The notes under the pieces were generated by a model that was not told where the DNA came from, made no database searches, and was given only the letters and a program-made list of their open reading frames with translations. From Gp6-AA40 sp035649635 (GTDB lineage: Bacteria; Acidobacteriota; Vicinamibacteria; Vicinamibacterales; UBA2999): a stretch of DNA of 64,000 nt. The position numbers and the translations under genes were made by a program. This document shows, one piece after another, positions 33,211 to 42,231 of the stretch (position 1 is the first letter of the stretch; each line of letters opens with the position of its first letter). The stretch spans positions 1-64,000 of the forward strand of contig DASRJE010000153.1 of assembly GCA_035649635.1 (NCBI GenBank). The letters run 5' to 3'.

Positions 33211-34716
33211 ATGTTGCGTAACATCGGAAGTAATTGGCTCCTGATCATGGTCTCAATGGCAGCGACCTATTACCTCACGCCCTTCACCATCAAGACGCTC
33301 GGCCAGGACGGTTATGGCACCTGGACGCTCATTACGGCTCTGACCGGTCACATCACACTGCTCTCCCTCGGGGTGCCGGCTGCGTGCGTTCGCTATCTGT
33401 CCGAACACGTCGCGGCGAACGATTCACGCAGGATCACCGAGACGATCGGCAGCTGTGCCGGTTTGTATCTGGCGATTGGCTTGGCCGCCGCCGCTGCCGG
33501 CGCGGTACTGATGTTCGTGTTTCAGAGTTATCAGATTCCCAGCGCCTTCCAGTCGCAGGCTCCTCTTGCCTTCACTCTGATGGTGGTCACCGTCGCGACT
33601 GGCTTCATGGGATTTCTACCCGAAGGCATCCTGTTCGCCCACCACGATTTCGTACGCCGCAACATCGTCCGCCTCGTTGGCATCGCGGTGCGGGCGACGT
33701 TGACCTTTACCCTGCTTGCCGTCAACGCCTCGCTCGTGGTCCTGGCGGGAATTCAGTTCGCATGCCTGCTGCTGGACTTCGGTGTCTCATGGCTGTTGAT
33801 TCGGCGTCGTTATCCGGCCGTGCGGATTGGCTTCAGCGGATTCAACCTCAGGATGGTCAAGAAGATTGTCTCGTTCGGCTTCTACGTACTGGTGTTCAAC
33901 GCCGGCGCCCGGCTCAGTTTCGAGACCGCCGCCCTCGTCATTGGCGCCCTTCTCACCGTGAGCACCATCCCGTACTACGTGGTCGCCAATAGCCTCATGG
34001 TTTACCTGATGGAGTTCGTCATCGCCATTGAAGCGGTGATATCGCCGATGACGACGAAGCTGAACACGGAAGGGAGAGCCGAAGATATCAGAGAGATGTT
34101 CTTGAAGTGGTCGAAGGTCGCGGTGTCCCTCACGATCATGTCCGGCCTGTTTCTCATCGTGTTGGGACCGCGGTTCCTCAGTTGGTGGATCGATCCCTCG
34201 TACGAGGAGCCTTCAGGACAGGTCCTTCAGATATTGATGCTCTCCGGTCTCGCCTTCCTGCCCATTCGCGGTGTGGCTGTCCCGATCCTGATCGGGTTGG
34301 GAAAGCCGAGGCTGCCCGCTCTCGCCTTCTTGATTGCCGGTCTTGCAAACGTAACGCTGGGCGCCCTGCTCGCGCGTCCCTTCGGGCTCGTCGGGATCGC
34401 ACTCGGCACCGCCATCCCCAACGCGATCTTCGCCCTCGTCGTGCTGGTTGTCGCGTGCCGCGAAGTTCAGGTGCCGCTGGGCCGCTGGGCCAAGTACGTC
34501 TTGCCGCGGGCGATGCTTGGAGCAGTCCCAGCGCTGGGGGTGTTGCTCTGGTTCCGGCTGTCACTGCAGGTCCGCAGTCTGCCCGGGCTGATTGCCGCAG
34601 CTGTCGCGATGGCTGTGGTCTTCGCATTTACGTGGGTATGGTTTGTGTATCGTGGCGATCCCTACGTCAACCTCAGGGCCCAACTACCTACAGTCCGCGC
34701 CTGGGTGCGAGCGTGA
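33211..34716 (+). CDS. Oligosaccharide flippase (Wzx/MATE-like), copy 1
   Basis: A 501-residue MOP-superfamily protein with about 12-14 membrane helices, opening MLRNIGSNWLLIMVSMAATY and running to a short basic C terminus. It would move undecaprenyl-linked repeat units across the inner membrane. It is clearly paralogous along its full length to the flippase at 42198-43706; both start MLRNIGSNW and share PEGILFAHHDF and GARLSFET. Its start lies 50 bases after the GT4-phosphatase gene, and the asparagine synthase-like gene begins 31 bases after its stop. Confidence 0.88.
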   Translation: MLRNIGSNWLLIMVSMAATYYLTPFTIKTLGQDGYGTWTLITALTGHITLLSLGVPAACVRYLSEHVAANDSRRITETIGSCAGLYLAIGLAAAAAGAVLMFVFQSYQIPSAFQSQAPLAFTLMVVTVATGFMGFLPEGILFAHHDFVRRNIVRLVGIAVRATLTFTLLAVNASLVVLAGIQFACLLLDFGVSWLLIRRRYPAVRIGFSGFNLRMVKKIVSFGFYVLVFNAGARLSFETAALVIGALLTVSTIPYYVVANSLMVYLMEFVIAIEAVISPMTTKLNTEGRAEDIREMFLKWSKVAVSLTIMSGLFLIVLGPRFLSWWIDPSYEEPSGQVLQILMLSGLAFLPIRGVAVPILIGLGKPRLPALAFLIAGLANVTLGALLARPFGLVGIALGTAIPNAIFALVVLVVACREVQVPLGRWAKYVLPRAMLGAVPALGVLLWFRLSLQVRSLPGLIAAAVAMAVVFAFTWVWFVYRGDPYVNLRAQLPTVRAWVRA

Positions 34717-34747
34717 TCGGCCTCCCAGCGACCAGCATCTGAAGATC

Positions 34748-36694
34748 ATGTGTGGATTTGCAGGTGTCCTGAGCACGGCCGGCTTTTCGAGAGACGAGCT
34801 CGGCGATCACATCGATCGCATGACCGGGCCGATCGCCCATCGCGGGCCCGACGACAAGGGCACCTGGATCGACGAGCACGCCGGGGTGGCGTTTGGATTT
34901 CGGCGCCTGGCCATCATCGACGTGTCTCCGCTCGGCCATCAACCGATGACATCACCTTCAGGTCGATACGTCATCGTGTTCAACGGCGAGATCTACAACT
35001 TCAAGGAACTTCGGCGGGAGCTCGAGGGGAGCGGATTCCGTTTCCGGGGCGGGTCCGACACCGAGGTGATGCTCGCTGCTTTCGATCACTGGGGCGTGCG
35101 TGAGGGGCTTCGTCACCTGGTGGGCATGTTTGCCAGCGCCGTGTGGGACGTTCATCGCCGGGAGCTGCTGCTGGTACGTGACCGACTTGGCAAGAAGCCG
35201 TTGTATGTCTATCGCGAGCCCGGTCTGATCACATTTGGCTCGGAGCTGAAGGCCCTTGTCGCCGGTCCGTCGTTCGACCGCACGATCGATCGTACGGCGC
35301 TCGCATCGTACCTGCGATACTTGTACGTTCCAGCGCCAAGGAGCATTTTCGAGCGAGCAGTCAAAGTACCGCCGGCGCATTTGTTGGCAGTCTCGGACCC
35401 GAGGCTCCCGTTACCGAAGGCCGAACCGTACTGGTCGCTGCGTGAGGTCGCCGCCGATGGGCTCTTGCATCCATTCGACGGCTCACCAGCCGACGCCATC
35501 GACGCGCTCGATTCCCAGCTTGCCGACGCAGTCAGCCGCCGGATGTGCGCAGACGTACCTCTTGGCGCCTTACTGTCCGGCGGCATTGATTCGTCGACGG
35601 TCGTCGCCTTCATGCAGGAGGCGAGCAGCCGCCCGGTCAAGACCTACACCATCGGATTCAGCGAGGAGGAATTCGACGAAGCACGCCACGCGGCTCGTGT
35701 CGCGCAGCACCTCGGCACCGACCATACCGAGCTGATGCTCACCGGTGACGATGCGTGCGCGCTGGTACCGCGAATGCCTGACATCTTTGACGAACCGCTC
35801 GCCGATCCGTCGCAGTTGCCCACATTGCTCGTCTCGCAACTGGCTCGCCGGGAAGTCACGGTGGCGCTGTGTGGCGACGGTGGTGACGAGCTGTTTGGAG
35901 GCTACAACCGTTATGTCTACGGCACTCGCGTTCTGTCTCGGCTCGAGCGTGTGCCGCCGGGCATTCGGCGCCGCGTGGGCGCCGGTATTGGCCGCGTCTC
36001 TTCGACCACGTGGGATCGCATGCATCGGTTCACGGCCGCAGTGCTCCCGCACGTGCCGGCGGAGCACTTCGGCGAGCGCGTGCTCAAACTCGGTCACGTC
36101 ATGAACGCGGAGTCGGTCGGCGACATGTACCGCTCGCTTCTGTCGGCCTGGCAGCATCCTGCGGACGTGGTCAGTGAGGAGCCGATCGGCTTCGATCAGA
36201 ACGAGACGATCCTGAACGGCTGCGAGCCCGCGGACCTGCTCGATCGGATGATGCTGGCCGATCAACTCGTCTACCTGCCGGACGACCTGCTGGCCAAAGT
36301 CGATCGCGCGAGCATGGCGGTCAGCCTCGAGGTGCGTGCGCCGCTTCTCGATCATCGTGTCGTCGAGTTCTCGTGGCGCCTGCCGCGCGCACTCAAACTT
36401 CGCGACGGCGTCGGCAAATGGATCCTTCGGCAGGTGCTGTATCGACGCGTGCCGCAGACGCTCGTCGAACGGCCCAAGATGGGGTTTTCAGTCCCGATCG
36501 ATCGCTGGTTGCGCGGGCCGCTGAAGCAATGGGCGAGTGAACTGCTGGCGCCGGACCAATTGGCCAGGACCGGACTCCTGAATCCGTCCGCCATCGTCGA
36601 GGGCTGGCGCGGGCTGCAATTGGGTCGTCCAGCGGGTGCCGCGCTGTGGGCCGTCATCATGTTCCAGGCCTGGAGGGAACGTTGGCAGGCCTGA
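34748..36694 (+). CDS. Asparagine synthase-like glutamine amidotransferase
   Basis: A 648-residue class II amidotransferase. It starts MCGFAGVLS, so cysteine 2 becomes the N-terminal nucleophile after methionine removal. IAHRGPDDKGTW and RLAIIDVSPLGHQPM complete the glutaminase signature. The synthetase domain has the pyrophosphate-binding LSGGIDSSTVVAF near 276 and CGDGGDELFGGYNRY. Open frame exists upstream of 34748 but overlaps the flippase. In exopolysaccharide loci such proteins are thought to amidate a sugar carboxylate (for example a uronic acid) rather than to make asparagine. The following GT4 gene overlaps by 13 bases. Confidence 0.88.
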   Translation: MCGFAGVLSTAGFSRDELGDHIDRMTGPIAHRGPDDKGTWIDEHAGVAFGFRRLAIIDVSPLGHQPMTSPSGRYVIVFNGEIYNFKELRRELEGSGFRFRGGSDTEVMLAAFDHWGVREGLRHLVGMFASAVWDVHRRELLLVRDRLGKKPLYVYREPGLITFGSELKALVAGPSFDRTIDRTALASYLRYLYVPAPRSIFERAVKVPPAHLLAVSDPRLPLPKAEPYWSLREVAADGLLHPFDGSPADAIDALDSQLADAVSRRMCADVPLGALLSGGIDSSTVVAFMQEASSRPVKTYTIGFSEEEFDEARHAARVAQHLGTDHTELMLTGDDACALVPRMPDIFDEPLADPSQLPTLLVSQLARREVTVALCGDGGDELFGGYNRYVYGTRVLSRLERVPPGIRRRVGAGIGRVSSTTWDRMHRFTAAVLPHVPAEHFGERVLKLGHVMNAESVGDMYRSLLSAWQHPADVVSEEPIGFDQNETILNGCEPADLLDRMMLADQLVYLPDDLLAKVDRASMAVSLEVRAPLLDHRVVEFSWRLPRALKLRDGVGKWILRQVLYRRVPQTLVERPKMGFSVPIDRWLRGPLKQWASELLAPDQLARTGLLNPSAIVEGWRGLQLGRPAGAALWAVIMFQAWRERWQA

Positions 36695-37971
36695 CCCGGC
36701 GGCCGCGTCTTCTCTTTCTCTGCCAGACGCTGCCGTATCCGCCAGACGGCGGGGTCTGGATCAGGACGTATCACGTACTTCGTCTGCTCGCCCGCGAGTT
36801 CGATGTCACGGCGCTTTGCTTCGAACGTGCGCGCGCATCCGCACACGGGGCCGCGCGCGACATCGTCAATGGTCGTGAAGGGCTGTCGCCGCTGGCGACG
36901 GTTGAAGTGTTTACGCTCCCGCACAAGCACAGTCGGGTGAGATTTGCCTGGGATCATCTGCGGAGCGCGATGTTCAACCACGTCTACACGCGGTACGTGT
37001 ACGACTCGCGACCGTTCCGACGCCGGTTGCACGAGCTGCTCCGATCGCGTGACTTCGCGCTGGTCCACGTGGACAGCCTTGACCTCGCACAGTACCTTCC
37101 CGTGTGTCGCGATCTCCCGGTCGTCTGCGTGCATCATGACATCGAGTCGAATCTGCTGAGACGACGTGCCGCGCTCGATCGGCACTGGCTGCGTCGGGCG
37201 TACTTTCGGTATCAGGCACGGCTCATGGACGCCGTTGAACGACGGCACTGCGAGCGCGTCGCCTTGAATGTCACGTGTTCGGAGCACGATCGCTCGCTGC
37301 TGCTCACCAGGGCGCCTCGTTCACGTGCCGTCGTCGTGTCCAACGGCGTCGACGTCGACGCGTTTCGGCCGGTCGATCGCGATGGCTCGGGCGTTGCTTA
37401 CGTGGGAGGCACGACGCCTTTTCCAAATCGGGACGCACTCGACTTCTTCTGCGGCGAGATCCTGCCGCGATTACGGGCCGGGGGAGCGCAGGGCCCGATT
37501 CACTGGATTGGCAGTGCGTCGTCGGAGGAGCAGCAGATCTATCGCGAGCGGTACGGCATGGACCTGACCGGGTACGTTGACGACGTTCGTCCTCTGATGG
37601 GTGATGCGGCGTGTCACGTTGTGCCACTACGAACTGGTGGCGGTACTCGATTGAAGATCCTCAACGCGTGGGCAATGGGAAAGGCCGTTGTCAGTACCTC
37701 CGTCGGATGCGAAGGCCTCGCTGCCGTGGACGGAGACAATATCCTGATTCGTAATCATCCGGGCGAGTTCGCCGCCGCCGTGCTCCAGGTACTCGGCAAT
37801 CCGCAGTTGCGTCGTGACCTCGGGTCGCGCGGCCGCGCGACCGCAGAACGTCTCTACAGTTGGGAAGCCATCGGTCGGCCCATGCTTGACACCTATCTGG
37901 CAATTGCACGTGGACACATTCAGATTCCATCAGCCGCTGATTCCGCCGTCGGGCGGCAGCTCCACGCCTGA
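36682..37971 (+). CDS. GT4 family glycosyltransferase of XrtA-type locus
   Basis: A protein of about 429 residues with a GT-B fold: RLLFLCQTLPYPPDGGVWIR at the N terminus, VVSNGVDVDAFRP in the middle, and TGGGTRLKILNAWAMGKAVV as the donor-site region. The last resembles the glycosyltransferases of XrtA/PEP-CTERM-type loci. TTG 36682 is preferred because GGAGG lies five bases upstream; GTG 36646 is in frame but deeper in the amidotransferase gene. It overlaps both neighbours and so is translationally coupled. Donor and acceptor sugars are unknown. Confidence 0.82.
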   Translation: MAGLTRRPRLLFLCQTLPYPPDGGVWIRTYHVLRLLAREFDVTALCFERARASAHGAARDIVNGREGLSPLATVEVFTLPHKHSRVRFAWDHLRSAMFNHVYTRYVYDSRPFRRRLHELLRSRDFALVHVDSLDLAQYLPVCRDLPVVCVHHDIESNLLRRRAALDRHWLRRAYFRYQARLMDAVERRHCERVALNVTCSEHDRSLLLTRAPRSRAVVVSNGVDVDAFRPVDRDGSGVAYVGGTTPFPNRDALDFFCGEILPRLRAGGAQGPIHWIGSASSEEQQIYRERYGMDLTGYVDDVRPLMGDAACHVVPLRTGGGTRLKILNAWAMGKAVVSTSVGCEGLAAVDGDNILIRNHPGEFAAAVLQVLGNPQLRRDLGSRGRATAERLYSWEAIGRPMLDTYLAIARGHIQIPSAADSAVGRQLHA

Positions 37972-39277
37972 CGCCTCGGCCGACGGGCTCACGCCTGCGG
38001 TTACGCGCGTCCGCTCGACACAAGCGAGCTGGGATCTACTGCTCATCTGTGTCGCCGGTTACATGCTGATGGCCGTAGGAAGAGTTCATCAGTTGTACCC
38101 GGTCTTGCAGATTCTGCGTCCGGCGGCTGTGTTTGGCTTCGGTGCCCTCGTGTTGTATCTGCTCGACGAGCGACGGTCGAGACAGCTTCATCGCCTGTGG
38201 GTTCCGACTACCGTTTGTCTGCTGGCGCTGTTGAGCTGGATTGTTGTGTCGATACCCACTTCGATCTACCGCGGCAACAGTTACAACCTGCTAGCCGATA
38301 ACTTCATCAAAACGGTATTGATGTACGCCGTAATCGCCGGATCGGTACGCGGAAGCCGCGACGTCGAGCGACTGGCGTTTGTGTACTACCTTTCCGCCGT
38401 CATCTACGCGAGCGTCGTCCTGACGCGATTCAACCTCGGAAGCGGCACCGATTGGCGATTGAATAACCTCTACTATTACGACGCGAACGACTTCGCGACG
38501 TTTGCCGTCAGTGCCATGCCGATCGGTCTTTACTTTGCACATGCCGGGCGGCGTTCGCTAACGAGGATTTTCTCGGCGATTGGGTTGGTGCTGCTGACGA
38601 TGGTGTTGGTCTATTCCGGATCGCGCGGCGGCTTCCTTGCCGTTCTCGCGATGGGAGCGTACGTAGTGCTCAGGTACAACGCCATCGCTTTGCGCTGGCG
38701 CGTCTCGGCGTTTGTCGTGGTTGCGCTTGTGTTTCTCACGGTGGCGACTGGCGAGTATTGGCGACAGATGGCGACAATTGGTTCCGACACCGACTACAAC
38801 CAGACCCAAGAGAGCGGCCGGATCCAGATCTGGTCGCGCGGCATTGGCTATATGCTCGACAATCCGCTGCTCGGTGTTGGGGCCAATAACTTCTCCACCG
38901 CCGAAGGCACACTGTCACCTCAGGCGACTCGTAACCAGTTTGGCCTCGGTGTCCGGTGGAGCGCTGCGCACAACAGCTTCGTGCAGATTGGCGCCGAGCT
39001 CGGCATCCCGGGTCTCCTTCTCTTCATCGCGCTCCTGGTATCAGCATTCGCAGCGTTGCTCGGGTCGGCGCGTCAGAGAAGAAGGAATCCGGCGTTTCGC
39101 GGCCGGGTGCTGGAGCTGAGGCAGGCGCTGACGGGGTCTCTCATCGGATTTGTCGTCGGTGCCTTCTTCTTATCGCTTGCGTATAACGAGATGTTGTACA
39201 CGCTGCTCGCGCTCGCCGTCGGCATCGCAAAGATTTCGGCCGCGGCGGCTCCGGTTGCCAGGCGGGCAGGTCAATGA
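37910..39277 (+). CDS. O-antigen ligase/polymerase family membrane protein
   Basis: A protein of about 455 residues with roughly 11-12 membrane helices and a large periplasmic loop (WRQMATIGSDTDYNQTQESG to about SAAHNSFVQIGAEL). The loop features RIQIWSRGIGYMLDNPLLGV and HNSFVQIGAELGIPG are the Wzy_C/O-antigen ligase signature. In this setting it is probably the polymerase (Wzy role) that joins flipped repeat units. The start is uncertain: GTG 37910 overlaps the GT4 gene by 62 bases, and an earlier GTG at 37814 is also in frame. Its stop overlaps the next ATG. Confidence 0.8.
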   Translation: MDTFRFHQPLIPPSGGSSTPDASADGLTPAVTRVRSTQASWDLLLICVAGYMLMAVGRVHQLYPVLQILRPAAVFGFGALVLYLLDERRSRQLHRLWVPTTVCLLALLSWIVVSIPTSIYRGNSYNLLADNFIKTVLMYAVIAGSVRGSRDVERLAFVYYLSAVIYASVVLTRFNLGSGTDWRLNNLYYYDANDFATFAVSAMPIGLYFAHAGRRSLTRIFSAIGLVLLTMVLVYSGSRGGFLAVLAMGAYVVLRYNAIALRWRVSAFVVVALVFLTVATGEYWRQMATIGSDTDYNQTQESGRIQIWSRGIGYMLDNPLLGVGANNFSTAEGTLSPQATRNQFGLGVRWSAAHNSFVQIGAELGIPGLLLFIALLVSAFAALLGSARQRRRNPAFRGRVLELRQALTGSLIGFVVGAFFLSLAYNEMLYTLLALAVGIAKISAAAAPVARRAGQ

Positions 39278-40458
39278 TGAGCCCATCGCGCGCGCACGCC
39301 CGCCTTCGCGTGGCTCACCTGATCGAGTCGAGCGGTCCCGGTGGCGCCGAACGGGTCCTCGCCGATCTCGCGACCAGTTTCCAGGCTGCCAATACCGATA
39401 ACGTCGTCTTTCTGCCTCGTGATGGGGAGGACTGGCTTCGACAGCAGTTCGCCGGATCGGGCGTCGCGATTGAGTACTTCAAGATCGATCGCCCGGTTTC
39501 TCCGCAGTCCGCTCGCGCACTTACAGATGCCTTCCGCAAACACCGGATCGATGTCGCGCACAGTCACGAGTTTTCGATGGCGGTCTACGGCGGCTGGGCC
39601 GCGTGGCGCGCGGGCATTCCTCACGTCATCACGATGCATGGAGGTCGTTACTACGCATCGCGCCTCCGCCGGCGCCTGGCGCTGCGAGCTGCCGTCACCT
39701 TGAGCGCGGCCACGGTCGCGGTCTCGAGCCCCCTTGCCCAGGCGATCAGTGACGACCTCGGGGTGAAGAGGTCGCGGATCCTGATGGTTCCAAACGGCGT
39801 TCGCTACGTCAACCCCGAACGCGTGACGCTGCGCGACGAGCTTGGCCTTCATGCGGACGATCGTCTGATCGTCGCAGTCGGCAATCTCTACCCGGTGAAA
39901 GGGCATCAGTATCTTGTTGACGCGCTGGCCCTCATCGCCTCGAAGTATCCACGGCTTCATGTCGCAATCGCCGGGCGCGGCGGGCTTGAAGAGATGCTGC
40001 GGTCGCGCGCCGCAGATCTCCATCTGAGGGATCGCGTTCATTTGCTCGGCCTCCGCTCGGACATCCCGGCAATTCTTGCTGCTGCCGACGTCTTTGCGCT
40101 TCCGTCGTTGTCAGAGGGCTTGCCGATTGCCCTCATCGAAGCGATGTTTGCCGCGCGCCCGATTGTCGCCACAGAAGTCGGCGAAGTCGGCGTGGCCCTC
40201 GATGGCGGACAGGCCGGTCTGCTGGTTGAGCCGGGAAATGTGAACGCACTCGCGGCTGCAGTGGACGGGCTCCTCGCGGAGCCGGCGCGTGCGGAGACGC
40301 TGGGCGAACGAGCGGCAGGCCGTGCGCGGACTCACTACAGCTTGTCCAGGATGGTTGCTCGATACGCAAACTTGTACGAACAGGCACTTGGCGCGACCGA
40401 TGAGGCCTTGTCACGACTGTCGGCCGCTCCGGATGCCCTCGATGTACGCCGGGCGTGA
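39274..40458 (+). CDS. GT4 family glycosyltransferase
   Basis: A 394-residue GT-B enzyme: VAHLIESSGPGGAERVLADL opens the N-terminal domain, VAVGNLYPVKGHQYLVDAL the C-terminal one, and LPSLSEGLPIALIEAMFAAR is the E-x7-E donor site. The overall pattern is that of sugar transferases that extend lipid-linked oligosaccharides in the cytoplasm. The start overlaps the stop of the O-antigen ligase-like gene. A lipoprotein gene begins 42 bases after its stop. Confidence 0.88.
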   Translation: MMSPSRAHARLRVAHLIESSGPGGAERVLADLATSFQAANTDNVVFLPRDGEDWLRQQFAGSGVAIEYFKIDRPVSPQSARALTDAFRKHRIDVAHSHEFSMAVYGGWAAWRAGIPHVITMHGGRYYASRLRRRLALRAAVTLSAATVAVSSPLAQAISDDLGVKRSRILMVPNGVRYVNPERVTLRDELGLHADDRLIVAVGNLYPVKGHQYLVDALALIASKYPRLHVAIAGRGGLEEMLRSRAADLHLRDRVHLLGLRSDIPAILAAADVFALPSLSEGLPIALIEAMFAARPIVATEVGEVGVALDGGQAGLLVEPGNVNALAAAVDGLLAEPARAETLGERAAGRARTHYSLSRMVARYANLYEQALGATDEALSRLSAAPDALDVRRA

Positions 40459-40500
40459 ATGCGCGCCAGCTCACCTCGCGGCGTGTTTCAAGGCCGACGT

Positions 40501-41307
40501 ATGAGCATCGCTGCTCTCGTTTCTATCCTCGCGGCGTGCGGCTCGTCGCCGAACGCTCCTGGCGAGGTTCAGTCACCGGGTGCCTCGGGGGCTCTGTTCA
40601 GCGATGACTTCGAGTCGGACTCGCTCGCGGCATGGGAGGACGGGGTGGATCCCGCGCGTCACCGTATCGTGACGGATTCGTCTGCGCGATCCGGTAGGCG
40701 CTATCTGGCCGTCTCGTATCCGCTCGGTCGCGATGGCGGGTGGATGACCCACTTCATCAGACCGGGTGGCGACTCCTTATACGCAAGCGTCGACGTCCGC
40801 TTCCCGGAAAACTGGAAGGGCGGAACCAAGCTCCTTGGGTTCTACGGATCGCGCAGCGACGACCAATGGTCCGCGTTCGGCCGCGCCGGGATCTGCCCGA
40901 GCGGTTTTGATTTCTTTGCCGCGATGCTCATTTCCGAGCCGGCGTCCGGCATCGGCACGCGCTTCTACACCTACTATCCCGCGATGGCGCGAGAGCCGGA
41001 TGGCGTCACCTGTTGGGGTCGATTCGGCGATGGCACGGAGCGCTACACACCGCCTCTGACGCTGAGCCCGGGTGAGTGGCACCGCATCGAGTTCTGGGCC
41101 CGCCTCAACACTCCAGGCCGCGCCGACGGCGAGCAGGCCTTCTGGATTGATGGCGCAGAGCGCGGACGATGGTCGGGCATTGCGTTCCGGCAGAGCGCCA
41201 TCCTCCAAATGAACGCGCTGCAACTCAGTTTCAGTGTTAGCGATGGTGTGTCGCAGGCCCAGCAGCTTCATGTGGACAACGTCGTGGTCCGTCGTGCACG
41301 GCCATGA
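40501..41307 (+). CDS. Secreted lipoprotein with ConA-like (polysaccharide-lyase-like) fold
   Basis: A protein of about 268 residues starting MSIAALVSILAACGSS; LAAC is a good lipobox, so it is probably an outer-membrane lipoprotein. The body (FSDDFESDSLAAWEDG, GWMTHFIRPGGDSLYASVDV, SPGEWHRIEFWARLNTPG, LHVDNVVV) has the beta-sandwich pattern of ConA-like lectins and of PL14-type polysaccharide lyases. GTG/ATG starts upstream (from 40459) would bury the signal peptide. It may trim or bind the exopolysaccharide outside the cell. Catalytic residues cannot be assigned by eye. It is distantly similar in plan to the proteins at 53226-54035 and 54061-58467. Confidence 0.65.
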   Translation: MSIAALVSILAACGSSPNAPGEVQSPGASGALFSDDFESDSLAAWEDGVDPARHRIVTDSSARSGRRYLAVSYPLGRDGGWMTHFIRPGGDSLYASVDVRFPENWKGGTKLLGFYGSRSDDQWSAFGRAGICPSGFDFFAAMLISEPASGIGTRFYTYYPAMAREPDGVTCWGRFGDGTERYTPPLTLSPGEWHRIEFWARLNTPGRADGEQAFWIDGAERGRWSGIAFRQSAILQMNALQLSFSVSDGVSQAQQLHVDNVVVRRARP

Positions 41308-41397
41308 CGCATCCGGCGCAAAGACGCTTTCGGAGATTTGTCGCGTGAGGATCCAACTTCTAACCGTCGCCAAACGTCGGCGCTTTCCGACAACTGA

Positions 41398-42231
41398 ATG
41401 ATGCGGCCCCTCAAGAACGTTCTCGGTCGTCTGGTCTTCGCGTCTGGTCTCGATGCCCTTCTGTTGGGAGGCGCCGGTGTCGTCGTGGCGTTCCATCGGG
41501 TGCACGAGGATCGCGACGTGTATGGCTTATCCGTCGATCGGCGCAGGTTTAGGCAGTATTGCGAGTTCTTCCGGCGACACTTTCGGGTCCTTCCCCTGGG
41601 AGAACTTGTCGCGAAGCTCGAGCGCGGCGAGCCGATCGACCGCCATCTCGCGATCACATTCGACGATGGATACCGTGACAATTTCGACAACGCCGTACCG
41701 GTGCTCGAAGAACTGTCGTTGCCCGCGACGTTCTTCGTCGTGAGTCAATGGATCGGCAGCAACGTCGTGCCGTGGTGGGATGCGCAGGGCACGCGGCACA
41801 CGTGGATGACATGGGAGCAGGTCCGTGAGCTGCGGAAGCGTGGCTTCGCAGTTGGCAGCCACACGCGGACGCACTCTGATCTTGGCAGTATCACCGGGCC
41901 TTTCGCGCTCAAAGAGATTCTGGGCGGGCGCCTGGAGATCGAAGAACGTCTCGAGGAGCAGATCGATCTCTTCGCGTATCCCTACGGTGGTTCGCAGCAC
42001 ATGGCGAGCGCGAACCGCGAGCTGGTAAAAGCTGCCGGCTTCCGCTGCTGCTGTTCGTGCTACGGCGGCCTGACCGTGAGTGGGGACGATCCATTCAACT
42101 TGCACCGCATCGCCATTTCGCCGTGGTACAAGTCCCCGGAACAGTTCGGCCTTGAGCTCCTTCGAGGTATCAGACCGCCGTCTGTGTCGAAAATTCCATG
42201 CTGCGGAACATCGGAAGTAACTGGGCCGTAA
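41398..42231 (+). CDS. Polysaccharide deacetylase family protein
   Basis: A 277-residue NodB-fold enzyme. The signature motifs are ITFDDGYRDNFDNAVPVLEE (general base aspartate), VGSHTRTHSDLGSI (metal-binding histidines) and DLFAYPYGG. It would act on an N- or O-acetylated sugar, possibly on lipid-linked intermediates since there is no signal peptide. The C terminus overlaps the next flippase gene by 34 bases, and the last residues (CCGTSEVTGP) may be an accidental extension. It is one of three NodB-type genes in the locus; the others are at 25989 and 45823. Confidence 0.88.
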   Translation: MMRPLKNVLGRLVFASGLDALLLGGAGVVVAFHRVHEDRDVYGLSVDRRRFRQYCEFFRRHFRVLPLGELVAKLERGEPIDRHLAITFDDGYRDNFDNAVPVLEELSLPATFFVVSQWIGSNVVPWWDAQGTRHTWMTWEQVRELRKRGFAVGSHTRTHSDLGSITGPFALKEILGGRLEIEERLEEQIDLFAYPYGGSQHMASANRELVKAAGFRCCCSCYGGLTVSGDDPFNLHRIAISPWYKSPEQFGLELLRGIRPPSVSKIPCCGTSEVTGP

